A stretch of DNA of 64,000 nt from Macrotrachela quadricornifera (lineage: Eukaryota; Rotifera; Eurotatoria; Philodinida; Philodinidae), in assembly GCA_022393335.1 (NCBI GenBank), contig JAJEKB010020897.1, positions 60,501 to 124,500 of the forward strand. The letters run 5' to 3'. The notes under the pieces were generated by a model that worked only from the letters and a program-made list of their open reading frames with translations, made no database searches and was not told the DNA's origin. Below are positions 21,701 to 32,540 of this stretch, piece by piece (within the stretch, counting starts at the first letter, position 1; each line of letters begins with the position of its first letter). A program made the translations under genes and the position numbers.

Positions 21701-24700
21701 ATCGCATTGGACCTCTATGCAACGAACCTGTTATTACGATGCTACAATGACAGGTGATCTCGCTTTTGGAGTTTCTTCTCGACAGGCAGCTGAAGAGCAA
21801 TTGGCGTATCGTGAATCTCTGCTCAATCCACCAAGGTTCAATACAGAGTTGTCTCTCAGACAAAACGTACAAGCTGGCAAGCAAGTGAATTTATCGTTTC
21901 AAGCAACTAGTGAATTCAGTTTGATTATTGTCTACAAACTTTTAAATGGTCCGAATGGATCAACTTTGGATGAAGGATCTGGTCAGTTTCAATGGAACGT
22001 ACCCATACAAGCTAGAAATGGTAGTGAATACCCTATAAAAGTTAGTGCCACAGATGGAACAAAGAATTTGACATCGTCCTACGAAATTTTACTATTAGTA
22101 GAAGCAAAAATTGATGAACAGGTAATATTACTGTCTATATTTTCGTCTATATTGAGCAATTTGGTTCTAACTTTATTCGATCATAACTAGGCATACGCTG
22201 AATTTGAATGTTTTGGTATTCGTTTGTACTCAGAACTAAAATATTGGATTCAGTTATTTTTGTACTTTGATCTATATTGAGCATGAAGTACAGTTAAGAA
22301 TAGCTCAATCTAAGAATGAATATACTTCAATAAGTTTGATTTTGATATTTTCAACACTTTTTCAGCTTTGTCTGATATTCAAAAATGATCCAGCTAAATC
22401 ACGAACTTAATGTAACATTTGAGCCACCAGAGTTAATCAAACCCTAGAAATCGCGGTCAGTTTCGGGACTCGGTCCAGGCCTTTTCACTACAGCTAACAC
22501 AATTGGAACAGACTTCGAAGCTTTTTTCTTCCCTTATACCGATATTTACAATATTTTCATATTAGATGTGTAGAACACACATTATATTATAAAGTGGTGT
22601 AGAATAGTGAATTCTTAAAAATGATTTATTTTTGCTCTCCCGAATTGTTTCATATACTATATTATTATATCAATCTTAAGAAGGACATTTTTTTTGATAC
22701 GCTTTCATAAAATATTCATGTTATAAGAGCAGTCATGTAGCATTTCATGGATTTTGTTACGTCATAAACCATAAGGAAAGGCATCTTTATTTTGTGATTT
22801 TTCCCCATATGGTACATCAATCGATACTTTTTTAATGAATTCATGATTTTGTTAAAGTTTTTTCAAGAATTTATTTTTTCGACGACTGTTTTTTTACAGC
22901 ATACGACAGCTATAATAGCTACGACTTTTTCAAATACGAGTTCGTCGACTACAACTTCTTCAACTACGAGTTTTTCCACATCTTCCACTCGCTCAACTAC
23001 GACACAAACAATTTCGGTTCCAGTAAGCACTGGTGAGTATTCATTCGAATGAAATACATGCCTTAAAGGCTTATGAATGAGTCTAAACGAAGTAAAATTC
23101 ATTGTATCTTTTTTCATGTGAAGATGTATTTGATTCTCGAATACGTAGGAGTGTGTTTAAGAATCATGTTGGTAACAGTTTATCGAACTTTACTGATTGT
23201 TCACTGTACTTTCAAAAAAACGAGAAATAATATGTATTAAAATTTGCAAATTTTCCAGTAATTTCTATAACTTGTTAAGGAGGTTTAAATCAGAATAAAT
23301 TGATTGGCAAAACAATCGTTAGAAAAAAATAGTTAGTTTATGAAGATTATCGATAAAGAAATAAACAAGCGAGTATTTTTTAACACTACTATGTAGTTAG
23401 TTTAAGTTTGTTTCGAAGTCATAGAAAGTCTGTATACAAATTAGTCAAAAAAAGCAAAGTTATATGAGTAAAGCTCAATTATGTGAAACAATTGAATTGT
23501 AGAATTAATGCTAGATACTCGATGAATAATCGTACTTTAGCGTAGTTACAAGAGAAATGTGTAAAAACTTTTAATGGAAAATGTTGAAACTAATGATCGA
23601 CTACAATACTTCATCTAATTTTGATATGTTATTAGTTTCACCGTTATTCTCCAGAGACTCAATCAAACACTGTTTTACTCATTGACACTTAGTTTTGTTT
23701 ATGGCATCTGTTGCAATTGAATTTATAAGCGGTGTGAGCTTTTGATATTGTCAGAAAAATATGAAAAGTATCGTTCTTCTATATAAACAGGAAGCTGCAA
23801 TAGAATATGCTTACATTCATAACTAAGAATCCTCGAAACTATTTATCCATATATGGAAAGCCTTCTTGACTATGTCGAAAATAAACAATACTTCGTTGAT
23901 CATCTGTTCTGAGAGAGATTCAGATATACACTGCTGTAGGTGCTGTGAAATCGTATTTTAATTTTTCTTATCAATATAAGGAACCTAGCAGGAAAAAAAG
24001 GGGAAAAAACATAATATTGTTCCTGTAAAACTGAAACTATAAAATGTTTAGCACTGTTTTCTTTTCAATATCGGATCACAAATTGTAAAACAAATCTTCT
24101 TATTAGTCGGAAAGAATAAACTCAAATAAAGTACTGAATTCATGAGTTCGAGAAAGAGAACCTTAGAGAAACAAGATATCTCGTGACTGAAGCAATTAGA
24201 CTAATAAAAAATATCTTTTCTTTACGATAGCGGCTACAATAACCGCTGGAAGTATAATTTCAATTACATTGAATACCTTAAGTCCGAAATTTCGTCGAAT
24301 CGGTGGTAGCTCTGCAAATTATTATTATAACATTGTTCTCATCGCTATTACACAATCTGGCGTGTACACTTTTACAAGCAACAGTAACATCGCAACACAT
24401 GGATTCATTTACATAAACAACTTTGATCCAGAAAATCCAGGTTCAAATGTATTAGCAGAAGACTATGGTAGTGGTGATAACGGACAATACAAGATATCTG
24501 TTTTTCTTCAAATTACTAGTCAAGTATCGAAACGAGTATGTTTTATTTAAACTTTTTCAATTATTTGAGAATCTTCTATATGATGATTTTAAAACTTATT
24601 CTAATAACGTATGAAAGACTTAGCTCAACCAATTACTTATCAAATCTCTCAAGTGTAAACTGTTTCACGTTGACTCGGTGAATCATTCACCTTTCATTCT

Positions 24701-25703
24701 TTTTTGTATATACATATAGTTTTAGCATGAGCGATGAAAATTCATGAAATGACATAAGTTTTCAATATCTTATCAAAATAACTCTTCTATCTTATTTCTA
24801 TATTCTTATTGTAGTCTCGTATGATTCGTGCTTCTACAACATATTATTTAGTAACAACAACACGAGATCCCGAAGCAACTGGCACAATTTCCATCAAAAC
24901 AGATGGACCAAACACAACCAGAGCCAATAGCACAAGTAAAAATATGATAATTATGAAAGTGACCAAGTAATGAACTTGGATTTTAGACAACAAATTTTGT
25001 ATTTGAAAAGTTATCTTTATAGTGTAATGAAATTTAAGGTTTAATTTATCTTTTTTCTAAATAGAATATTTTTATAATATGGAAAATAATGAGTTATTTT
25101 ACTTTTTCCATGTATTTAGGTCAAAATAGTGATAGTGGACAAGGTGGAAAAATTGCAGGAATCGCTATTGGTAGTACTCTTGGTGGAATGCTGCTTATTT
25201 CCTGCTGTTTTACTGTTTGCGTACTTGGCGTGTCTTCTATATTTTTCTGTTTTAAAGGTACTCCATTTCGTTCCAATAAGTATTATGTATCTGGTACAAT
25301 TGGTATGTATAATGATAGAAATAATATAAGCTTTCGTCCGGGTTCATATTCGAGTTATTATGTCAAAAATGGTTCATTGCGTGGACCTTACAATCTAGTA
25401 CTAGGTTTCTATCCCAACGGTGGTCATATTGTGTATGGTAAAGGAGATGACAACGTAGGTAAATTTGTTATTAAAGGAGTTTATTCGCCCAAAACTCTTC
25501 GAATGGGTCTTGAAAAGCATTATCAAAAAGGAACAGGAGATTCTAATGCAAATTTTGGACATACAATGACAGTTCAACTTCAATGGAACAATAGTACGCA
25601 AAATTTTGAAGGAAAATACTACTTAAAACATGGCAAGCATCGTGACGAACAAAGATACATTATTCGTCCTAACCATGCAAGTTATGGTCCTTATGCACAA
25701 TAA
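18789..25703 (+). CDS. Type I membrane protein with NIDO, AMOP and VWD domains (MUC4/SUSD2-like), 7 exons
   Basis: Exons 18789-20864, 20935-21465, 21516-22121, 22900-23032, 24231-24535, 24815-24935 and 25120-25703 join in frame (phases 0,0,0,1,0,1) to 1451 residues. A signal peptide (about 1-23) is followed by a NIDO domain (about 90-265, FWADIDTRG), a TIG-like stretch (about 285-360), and an AMOP domain (about 510-660, cysteines in CRQSGFPLVNCWFHRG, QCCYNDGG, FLACCKL). A VWD domain starts at WGDPHFMTLDG (about 667) and runs into exon 2 (GNWTLGLIGGYDGNGQNDF). A further beta domain lies in exon 3 and a Ser/Thr-rich mucin-like stalk in exon 4. Exons 5-6 hold an unnamed ectodomain module, and exon 7 has one membrane helix (about 1268-1298) and a ~150-residue cytoplasmic tail. 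This domain order occurs in adhesion and surface mucins such as MUC4 and SUSD2. Ligand and role are unknown. Introns 3 (778 nt) and 4 (1198 nt) are long for this region. Confidence 0.85.
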
Positions 25704-26324
25704 CTTCTTGTTTACCCATACAATGAAAACTGAAAAAATCTACATAAATAGCAACGAACTCACATATTTTTTCATACATTTTTTTTTATTTGATACTTTC
25801 TTTATTTACATAATCAATCATTTAGAAATTAGGATTACTAATTATACTTAATCATAATAATTTTTTTAAAGATCCTATTTTTCAAAACGTTCGAAAATAA
25901 ATAAAATATTTTTTGCTTTTATTTATTTCAAAATAAACTAGAATTCAATATTATTTATCTGCTACTAATAAGAAATCACAGTTCAAGCGTTTTACTTTTG
26001 CAGATTTTGCTAAAGATATGGATGTGAACATAGTATCTCTTCTTTTTATCAATATTCTCATTCTCACATCCTATTGATAAAACAAATAATATTAACCTTA
26101 AATTATTTTCTTAAATCTTACTTTGTATGGCTTTAGTATAAAGAAAGATTTTTGATGATTATTAGCAGCATTTGTTAAATGTCACATTTTGTTCTTATCT
26201 GTCCTTCGTATAATAATGCTCTGTTGTTTCAATATACGTCGAATATTTTTCACCACTTAACTATCACATCGAACACGAGATAGTAGTCTAAGTGTTAATG
26301 ATTTGGTCAAAAGTTAATGTAGAA
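25704..26324. other. Intergenic, no gene seen
   Basis: 3' flank of the membrane protein gene; AT-rich, with AATAAA-like signals near 25900. Nothing else recognised. Confidence 0.4.
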
Positions 26325-26685
26325 AATATACAATGAAAACAAAAAATTTTTTAGTCTCCTCATCAGTAATCGACATGCAGTTGTCATTGATACTCCCCTT
26401 AAAAAACAACTTTGACAAGATGGTACATATTTTGGACTATTTCTAAAAAATGCTAATTGCCTTGCCGGAAGAGACGAAGCTACTTCGATGATAGATGATG
26501 ATGAAAGCATATGGCTAATTTTATTAAAACATTACTTTCACGATTTCAGCCTTTTTAATAACCATTGTAACGTCATCGAAAAAAATTGTCTTATGTTTGA
26601 TGATCAATTAAGTATATTTAATAGTATCGAATTTACGTGTTGCAATGGCATCGAAGCTTTTAAGAAGGTATGCATAAGATTATAG
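26325..26685 (+). pseudogene. Unidentified protein fragment with one in-frame TGA
   Basis: A plus-strand frame reads FFSLLISNRHAVVIDTPLKK, meets TGA at 26413, then continues QDGTYFGLFLKNANCLAGRD and IDDDESIWLILLKHYF to a stop at 26685. The residue composition and continuity on both sides of the stop look like a real protein region rather than chance, but I cannot name the family. It may be a broken gene, or exons whose true splice pattern avoids the TGA; a start codon and flanking exons were not found. Confidence 0.4.
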
Positions 26686-27329
26686 CAATCTTTCTTCTTC
26701 TTACTAGTTTCGTTCGTTTATTTTCTATTTAACTGATATTTCTATCCTGTCTTCGTCTATCTCTTTCCACTTGACGGAAGAAGAACATATAGAAAGTGGG
26801 AAAAATAAAATACAATTGTTAATGACCTGTTTAATTAAAAAAGATGCATTTTGATTAGTCATATATATCAGATCTTTAGAAAAGCTAATGAGAGGAATTT
26901 CGATCAAAGCTGGAATTTATGTAACTCAAGAAAGTAACTACAGTTAATCGTCGATAATAAAAAATAATCGAAATTGAATGACGATTCTAAAGTTTGACAT
27001 CATATTATTATAGAGTATATTAACAAATATCTAACAATACGCAGTGATATCAATGAACAAATTTGTCCATTTAAATCGTACTTTTAGATATATCATCCAA
27101 ACAACTATACAAAAGAATGATTTAATCATGCAACGAGTATTAGAAATAAGGTAACACATATTGAAAATATTAATTTTTGTCTAGATTATTATAATATTTC
27201 TCTCACACATATGTATGCATATAATAACTTTTATTCTATTTATTTTTTTGACTTTTCCTCGCTACATAAAAAATGCTTAGTGGAGCAGAATGAGTGATAA
27301 AATGTGAGTACTTAAGAAAATATTGTTTA
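26686..27329. other. Intergenic, no gene seen
   Basis: AT-rich DNA without recognised features. Confidence 0.4.
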
Positions 27330-27857
27330 TCAAATAGTTGTTGCTTCATACAGAAAAATAATAATGCAGAAAAGAAGAAGAGCATCAATGAAATTGGATC
27401 GAACATTTATCAAACGAACACTATCCATTGTTGAAGCTGTTGAAACAGTAGACGAACTATTTGGCAGTGCTATTGCATACGACGACATACTATAGAATGA
27501 CAATTCATTTGTGATACAATTTGGACCAAATGACGGATAGTTTCCCGGTCCAAAACTTTCAACTAAATGTGGATATGTTGATGTGGCAAAATAACCATAG
27601 TCATCTGTCGAATCATAAAACATTCCATTACAAACATCTAAACCCAATGTTACTCGGTTGTTTGATGATAAATACGAACCATAAATAACACGTCTATCTT
27701 TGGCAGTATCAATCACTGTCCTTATTTGATAACTGGAAAATGAAGATATAGTAAGTAAAAGTAAGTAAGTATATCCATATTACCTTGCGGTTTCGGGTAA
27801 CACAAAAATAAATATAGCGCAAGCAAGAAACAAAAAATAACAAACATATAACAAATG
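27330..27857 (-). CDS. C-terminal part of a surface protein, possibly YHYH-domain-like; 5' part absent
   Basis: The terminal exon (27732-27330) encodes RRVIYGSYLSSNNRVTLGLD, then VCNGMFYDSTDDYGYFATST and YPHLVESFGPGNYPSFGPNC. It resembles the end of YHYH-type extracellular domains; this is a recollection of family style and is not certain. The tail (Ser/Thr/Asn-rich, then FIDALLLFCIIIFLY) looks like a GPI-anchor signal or a membrane helix. A 51-nt GT..AG intron (27783-27733) joins it in frame to a candidate upstream exon 27857-27784. That exon encodes a very hydrophobic stretch (FLFLACAIFIFVLPETA) that could be a signal peptide, but it has no ATG, so a further 5' exon would be needed. Beyond it lies LINE sequence, so the gene may have been truncated by that insertion. 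Confidence 0.45.
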
Positions 27858-28065
27858 CTAGAATAATATAATAATATAGTAAAATAAAAACTAGTTGTAT
27901 GTCATTTTTAGTTCATGAAAGATACGATCTTATAAGCCATTAATACAGCGTGTCTTCGGACTACTACCGTCCATGCCGGTTTAAGTACTAATCTTCATTT
28001 GCAAACAGTGCATCAACCTATTATTTGTCACATTACTATTTTAACTTGATATTCTTCTTCTTACA

Positions 28066-29933
28066 TCACTCTCTTGCACAAGCATGCACGCCTCCAGTAA
28101 TTCCTTGTGGTTTAAATAGGGGTGCAACAAATCCAAAGCCTTGGATTTGTTTAGAGAGATTTGGATTTGAGTTTGGGTTTGGTCTCGAGATTTGGATTTG
28201 GGCTTGGGTTTGGTCTCTGGATTTGGATTTGGGTTTGAATTTGGTTTCGAGATTTGGATTTGGGTTCGGGTTTGATTTCGAGATTTGGACTTGGTCTCTG
28301 GATTTGGATTTGGATTTGGGTTTGGTCTCGAGATTTGGATTTGGGTTTGGGTTTGGTCTCGAGATTTGGATTTGGATTTGGATATCAGATGTTTGGAATG
28401 CTTGTGACTCTGACATTAGATTAATCAAATCGCCCGAACTCAGCGTAATAGGACATCAATACTATTGTCTGTATTACTTTATACAAATTTCACGTTTATG
28501 TATGGTTATATATTTCAAAGTAAGCATGCAGTTTGTGTACGATTCTTGAAGAAATTAAGGTGTTTGCAGAGGAAGGTAAACTTCCGCATCAACCATAACT
28601 TCATTACTACTTTAGACTTCAACTTTGAGTGTGAAAGACAAAATCTAAATCCAAACCCAAATCCCAAATCTAGAATCTAAATCCAAATCCAAATCCAATT
28701 CTGGCATTCAAATCCAAACTCAAATCCCAAATTTCAATTCCAAACCCAAATCCAAATCCAATTGTAGCATTCAAATCCAAACCCAAATCACCAATCTCAA
28801 TTTCAAATCCAAATCCAATTCCAATTCCAGCATTCAAATCCAAACCCAATTCCAATTCTAGCATTCAAATCCAAACCCAATTCCAAATCCAAAGAATTGG
28901 GTACCAAATCCAAATCTTCATTAAGATTTGTTGCACCCCTAGGTTTAAACTGTTTATTACACTTTGGACACGTATAGAGATTGTACCCATCTTTGACCAA
29001 TATTTCTGTTACTTTTCGCTGGGTAGCTTCATGAGTTGATCTTGATTCTTGAGATCTTCGTTTATTTGAAGCTTCTTCACATTTCATCACTTTTTTTTAA
29101 TATTTGGATGAACAGAGGAGACTTGTACATACTGATTTACTGACTGTCTCCATTTACTTTTATCTTTAGTATTCCTTCTCCAATTTTTAATACCAAAATT
29201 TTCAATATCTTCCGGTATTTTGTCCTTCCAACGTTTCCTGATACCAGTATTATCGGGACGTTTTCCACTAGAAAAGTACGAAAACATAACCCTTTTTATT
29301 GATGGTACCTGATAGTTGTCGTTTTGCTTCCTGTTAACATGACCAAACCACCTTAAGCGATTTCTTCTCATAATATTCTGAATTGTTGGCTGGCCCAACA
29401 GCCTCATAATTCTAATATTAAATACACGACCACCTAAATTTAAACCAAGAATAGTTCTTAAGCATTTCATATAAAATGTGTTAATTCGATTTTCTTGTGC
29501 CAACGTTAATGTCCATACTTCACTACCATGTAATAGAACCGGAAGCACGCAAACTCGAAAGATACGTAATTTGGCTTCAATAGACATTGTTTTTTTTATA
29601 CCAAATCACATTTCTTAACACATTGAAGGCTGCAGTTGCTTTTGTCAATCTCGCTTCTATTTCATTTTCAAATCGTTGGTTTCTAGAGATAACACATCCT
29701 AAATAACAAAATTCATTTGTTGATTCAATTTTTTGATTCCTAATTATAATATCAACATCAGGTTGATCAATCTCCTGGTTCTTTGATATTTTTCCGTGAA
29801 CATCTTGTTTAAAATGTTGCGTTGAAATTATACACGTTTTCTTTATGCTCATTGTTAAACCATGTTTTTGTATTTTATTTTCAAAAATATAAATAAATTT
29901 TTGGATACCATCGACAGTATTGTCTAACATAAC
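28066..29933 (-). mobile_element. Non-LTR retrotransposon (LINE) 3' part, 5'-truncated and frameshifted
   Basis: The minus strand encodes the end of a reverse-transcriptase polyprotein. A thumb region (TVDGIQKFIYIFENKIQKHG, CYLGCVISRNQRFENEIEAR) is followed by SIEAKLRIFRVCVLPVLLHG with SEVWTL, NRLRWFGHVNRKQ and RKRWKDKI. Last comes a zinc knuckle YTCPKCNKQFKP completed beyond an insertion by QGITGGVHACARE and a TGA near 28066. The RNA-copying palm (YxDD) is absent, so the copy is 5'-truncated near 29934. Two frameshifts occur, both at runs of eight A (about 29588 and 29090). The miniature element at 28117-28941 splits the zinc knuckle. The clade cannot be fixed; the LRWFGHV block is common in RTE/CR1-like families. 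Confidence 0.8.
28117..28941. mobile_element. hAT-type miniature element, 825 bp, perfect TIR and 8-bp TSD
   Basis: The TIR is TAGGGGTGCAACAAATC at 28117-28133 and its exact complement at 28925-28941. The 8-bp duplication GGTTTAAA lies directly outside at 28109-28116 and 28942-28949. Subterminal arrays of TTTGGGTTTGGA-like units run on the plus strand at about 28140-28390 and inverted (CCAAATCCAAACCC) at about 28640-28925. Many degenerate copies carry TCTCGAGA. The centre has no transposase. Long open frames across the arrays (28025, 28066) are just translations of low-complexity DNA. The features fit a non-autonomous hAT element. Confidence 0.9.
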
Positions 29934-30009
29934 TAGGCATGCACCAAACCCAAACTCAAACCCAAACTCAATTTCCAAACCCAAACAGTTTTGGTTTGGT
30001 GCAAGCCTA
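29934..30009. mobile_element. 76-bp hAT-type miniature element at the junction of two LINE fragments
   Basis: Ends TAGGCATGCACCAAAC and GTTTGGTGCAAGCCTA (one mismatch) flank AAACCC-rich subterminal repeats. It resembles the 825-bp element in TIR style (TAGG..TGCA) and in repeat content. Flanks ACATAAC and TTCACAAC give no clear duplication. It sits exactly where the minus-strand LINE ends and the plus-strand LINE begins. Confidence 0.65.
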
Positions 30010-30710
30010 TTCACAACAGAAGTGCTGCAGTTGAAATTGAAAACATTTTATTTTGTCCATTGCGGCTCAAGAGTGGTACTCCACAAAAATCTCCCTTATC
30101 ACCATTACTTTACATCATCTACACAGCCGATTCGATGAATGCAATACCGACTCATATGGAACATAGGTTATTTACCAATGATACTGCACTATGGACATCT
30201 GCTAATACTATGACTAATCTCTCATCGAGACTATAACAGTCCATAGACGCATTTGAAAGTCGAAAACACCACCATCAAGCCACAGGATTCAACACGCTAC
30301 TTGGGTTTAATCATCGACAAAGAGTTAAATTGACGAAGTCATCTTGATCATATCGAAAAGAAGGTTGCTCCTCGTATCTGTCTTCTTCGATATTTGTCGA
30401 GAACAGCAGCTGAACCCAATCCAACGACGACGTTAAACATATTCGTTTAGGGCTCTCCGGTACTTCTGACTGGTAGTGAAAAAGTATGGAAACGACTGCA
30501 GATCATGTAAAACAAAGCGCTTCGAGTTGCACTCGGATTATCTATTTACGCTTCGGTCAGGTACATTCATGAAATTAGCAACATCCTTAAAATCAAGGAT
30601 TATGCTATTACACTACTAAACAATGTAATTCAAACTACATCAAGCAACAATGACAACATCTTAAAGAATCTTCTTCAAGATATATCAAACAAAATTAAAT
30701 AAGTCACCTT
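30010..30710 (+). pseudogene. Second LINE relic, reverse-transcriptase fragment
   Basis: The plus strand reads SGTPQKSPLSPLLYIIYTAD (about 30070-30130), the motif that precedes the RT active site. It continues with LFTNDTALWTS, where F-T-N-D stands for the catalytic FADD with two substitutions. After a deletion and shifts come HLDHIEKKVAPRICLLRYLS (about 30345), NKALRVALGLSIYASVRYIH (about 30510) and IKDYAITLLNNVIQTTSSNN. This is the Jockey/CR1-like style and differs from the neighbouring minus-strand LINE. Stops, shifts and the damaged active site make it dead. The T/A-rich stretch up to about 31270, ending AATAAAAGGCTTTGACTCC and a short A run, may be its 3' untranslated end. Confidence 0.8.
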
Positions 30711-31586
30711 CCCCTGCATCTGATATCAACATCGAGTTACTAGATCATTGATGGGTGAATTATTTCAATGCAGAAAATGTTATATCGGATTTACATATGA
30801 CGAGTTTGTATTATATATAGACAAGTCTGTGTCAATCTATCTGCTGATTAATTCTAATTACAATAGTGCTATTCAACCTCTCTATCTCATTTTCATACTC
30901 TATATGAAATGAAGTAAACATTTTGGCTTATTCATCAACTATCGGTAGCGTGATTCTTCTATCTTACTTCTTTTTTCATATCCAATATGAAATGGGTTAA
31001 ATTTATCTGTTTATTCGTTGTTTATACATTACTATTTTATTTTATTTTGTTTCACATCTTTGTCATTTATACAACAACCATTATCATACTTTATTTGTCA
31101 CACACACATTGTACATTCTTTCTTTTTTTTTCAAGACATAAGACATTTGTCAGGCATCTCGTCGTTGATTTTCTACAAGCCTAATTGTGACATCATCGTT
31201 TATGTCTCGGTTGTGTTTTTCCTATACTTCTATCTCTTTTTGTTTAATAAAAGGCTTTGACTCCAAAAAACAACCTACCATGGGCTTGAATGATTATTAT
31301 ATAAGATAGTAACAAAGCAAGTCTCCAAATTCGCAAAACTAAAATTTTAAAAGTGATTTATCAACTCTGTGTATATCCTTACAAAGGTAACATCATCTGT
31401 CTCCCTGGAACTTTCCACGTATTATTTATAGTGAACTCTTTACTGTGGTGATGTGAAAATAGCTTGTTTCTTTATTTCAACACTGTGATAAGAGAACAAT
31501 TCATGTTTTGATTGACTATGAGAGGTGATAGCGTTCGAATCTAACCAATATGCTGATTAATTCTTGAGATTCATTTGTTCCATAAG
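30711..31586. other. Probable LINE 3' UTR plus spacer
   Basis: A short coding-looking stretch (HRVTRSLMGELFQCRKCYIG, about 30734-30795) and T-rich DNA follow the plus-strand LINE. The A-run near 31262 could be the LINE's 3' end. From 31270 to 31586 nothing is recognised except the 3' flank of the next gene. Confidence 0.4.
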
Positions 31587-32471
31587 CTAGTGAAGATTTG
31601 ATATGTCCGAATGGTTAATAGACCAAACTGGAGTAATTCGTTCATACTGACCACACTCAAAACAAGTACCATTCCATTCGCCATTAATCAAAGTATGGCA
31701 ACCAGAGCATCGTCCATCAATTTCGGTGACACCAGACCACCATTGATTCGATTTCGATTGTTGATATCGTTCGATGCATTGTCGACGCGCAGGTACTATT
31801 TCCAGTGATGAACAAAAAAACTTGATTGGAAGTCGAGCTACTTTGTCCACAATATCGCACTCTTGAATTCGTTCCCATGTCCATGCTGTTTCATTTACTG
31901 ATGTAGTTGAAGATGGATACAGTCGGAGATTTATATGGAGACTATTTGATGATGTCAAGATCCATATATTAGCAGTAATCTGTCGTTGAACATCGTCCAA
32001 TAGGGAGTCAATCTCGAATTCGGATGGTGTGGAAACACGCAAAGCGATAAAGTCAGTGCCATACCTGTCTCCATACCGGCATTCACCAGAGTGACGAATC
32101 AGTTCGGAACTTCGAAAGAGAGTGCTATGTATTTGAACTTTCTCAAGTGATGAACGGCATTTGTTCAATGCTCTCCTAATCTGCTCTGCGGAGAATGGAG
32201 TAGCAAACTTGGCAATTGTCATTTTATAATAGCCATCCCACACATCGGGCAACGTATATCCATTGTGTTTGGGTGCCAACATGGCAAAATATTGATTGAA
32301 GGCACTAAATCCTTTGAATTCTTGATGCCATCGAGAATTACCACATACGAAGCCGAGTTCAACAGGATCTACTCGCAAACTGAGTTCGTAAGTGTACAAT
32401 TCTTGTTTTGTTTGACCTTGTCGATAGGCTCTTGACGAAAGAGAACGATGGCGATTGTTCTTCGCAGCCAT
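31587..32471 (-). CDS. Unknown protein with C-terminal zinc ribbon
   Basis: At least 294 residues in one frame. Near the C-terminus C-x2-C (CSGCHTLINGEWNGTCFECG, about residues 255-274) pairs with a second C-x2-C, a four-cysteine zinc-ribbon pattern. The rest contains no family I can name; it is mixed alpha/beta with RVDPVELGFVCGNSRWHQEF near the start. The frame stays open upstream of this ATG (SVSSNRHRSSSSFS) to an acceptor-like TTTCAG at about 32541, so the true start may be in an upstream exon. A T-rich region between 32472 and 32600 carries an alternative ATG (MNERVLSSQ) in another frame. Codon use is less AT-biased than in the propeller protein. Confidence 0.65.
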   Translation of the reverse strand: MAAKNNRHRSLSSRAYRQGQTKQELYTYELSLRVDPVELGFVCGNSRWHQEFKGFSAFNQYFAMLAPKHNGYTLPDVWDGYYKMTIAKFATPFSAEQIRRALNKCRSSLEKVQIHSTLFRSSELIRHSGECRYGDRYGTDFIALRVSTPSEFEIDSLLDDVQRQITANIWILTSSNSLHINLRLYPSSTTSVNETAWTWERIQECDIVDKVARLPIKFFCSSLEIVPARRQCIERYQQSKSNQWWSGVTEIDGRCSGCHTLINGEWNGTCFECGQYERITPVWSINHSDISNLH

Positions 32472-32540
32472 GGAAAAAGAAGAAGATGAGCGATGACGAT
32501 TTGAAGAAACAGATAAAGTTTGACTGGCGGACGTTTGCGA

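Noticed and set aside
28025..28549. 174-codon and 120-codon open frames over the FGFGLEIWIW-type repeat
   Set aside because: They are translations of the low-complexity TTTGGGTTTGGA arrays inside a miniature transposon; frames on both strands are open for the same reason.
31529..31560. GCGTTCGAATCTAACC, resembling a tRNA T-arm/B box
   Set aside because: No matching acceptor, D or anticodon arms could be folded around it.
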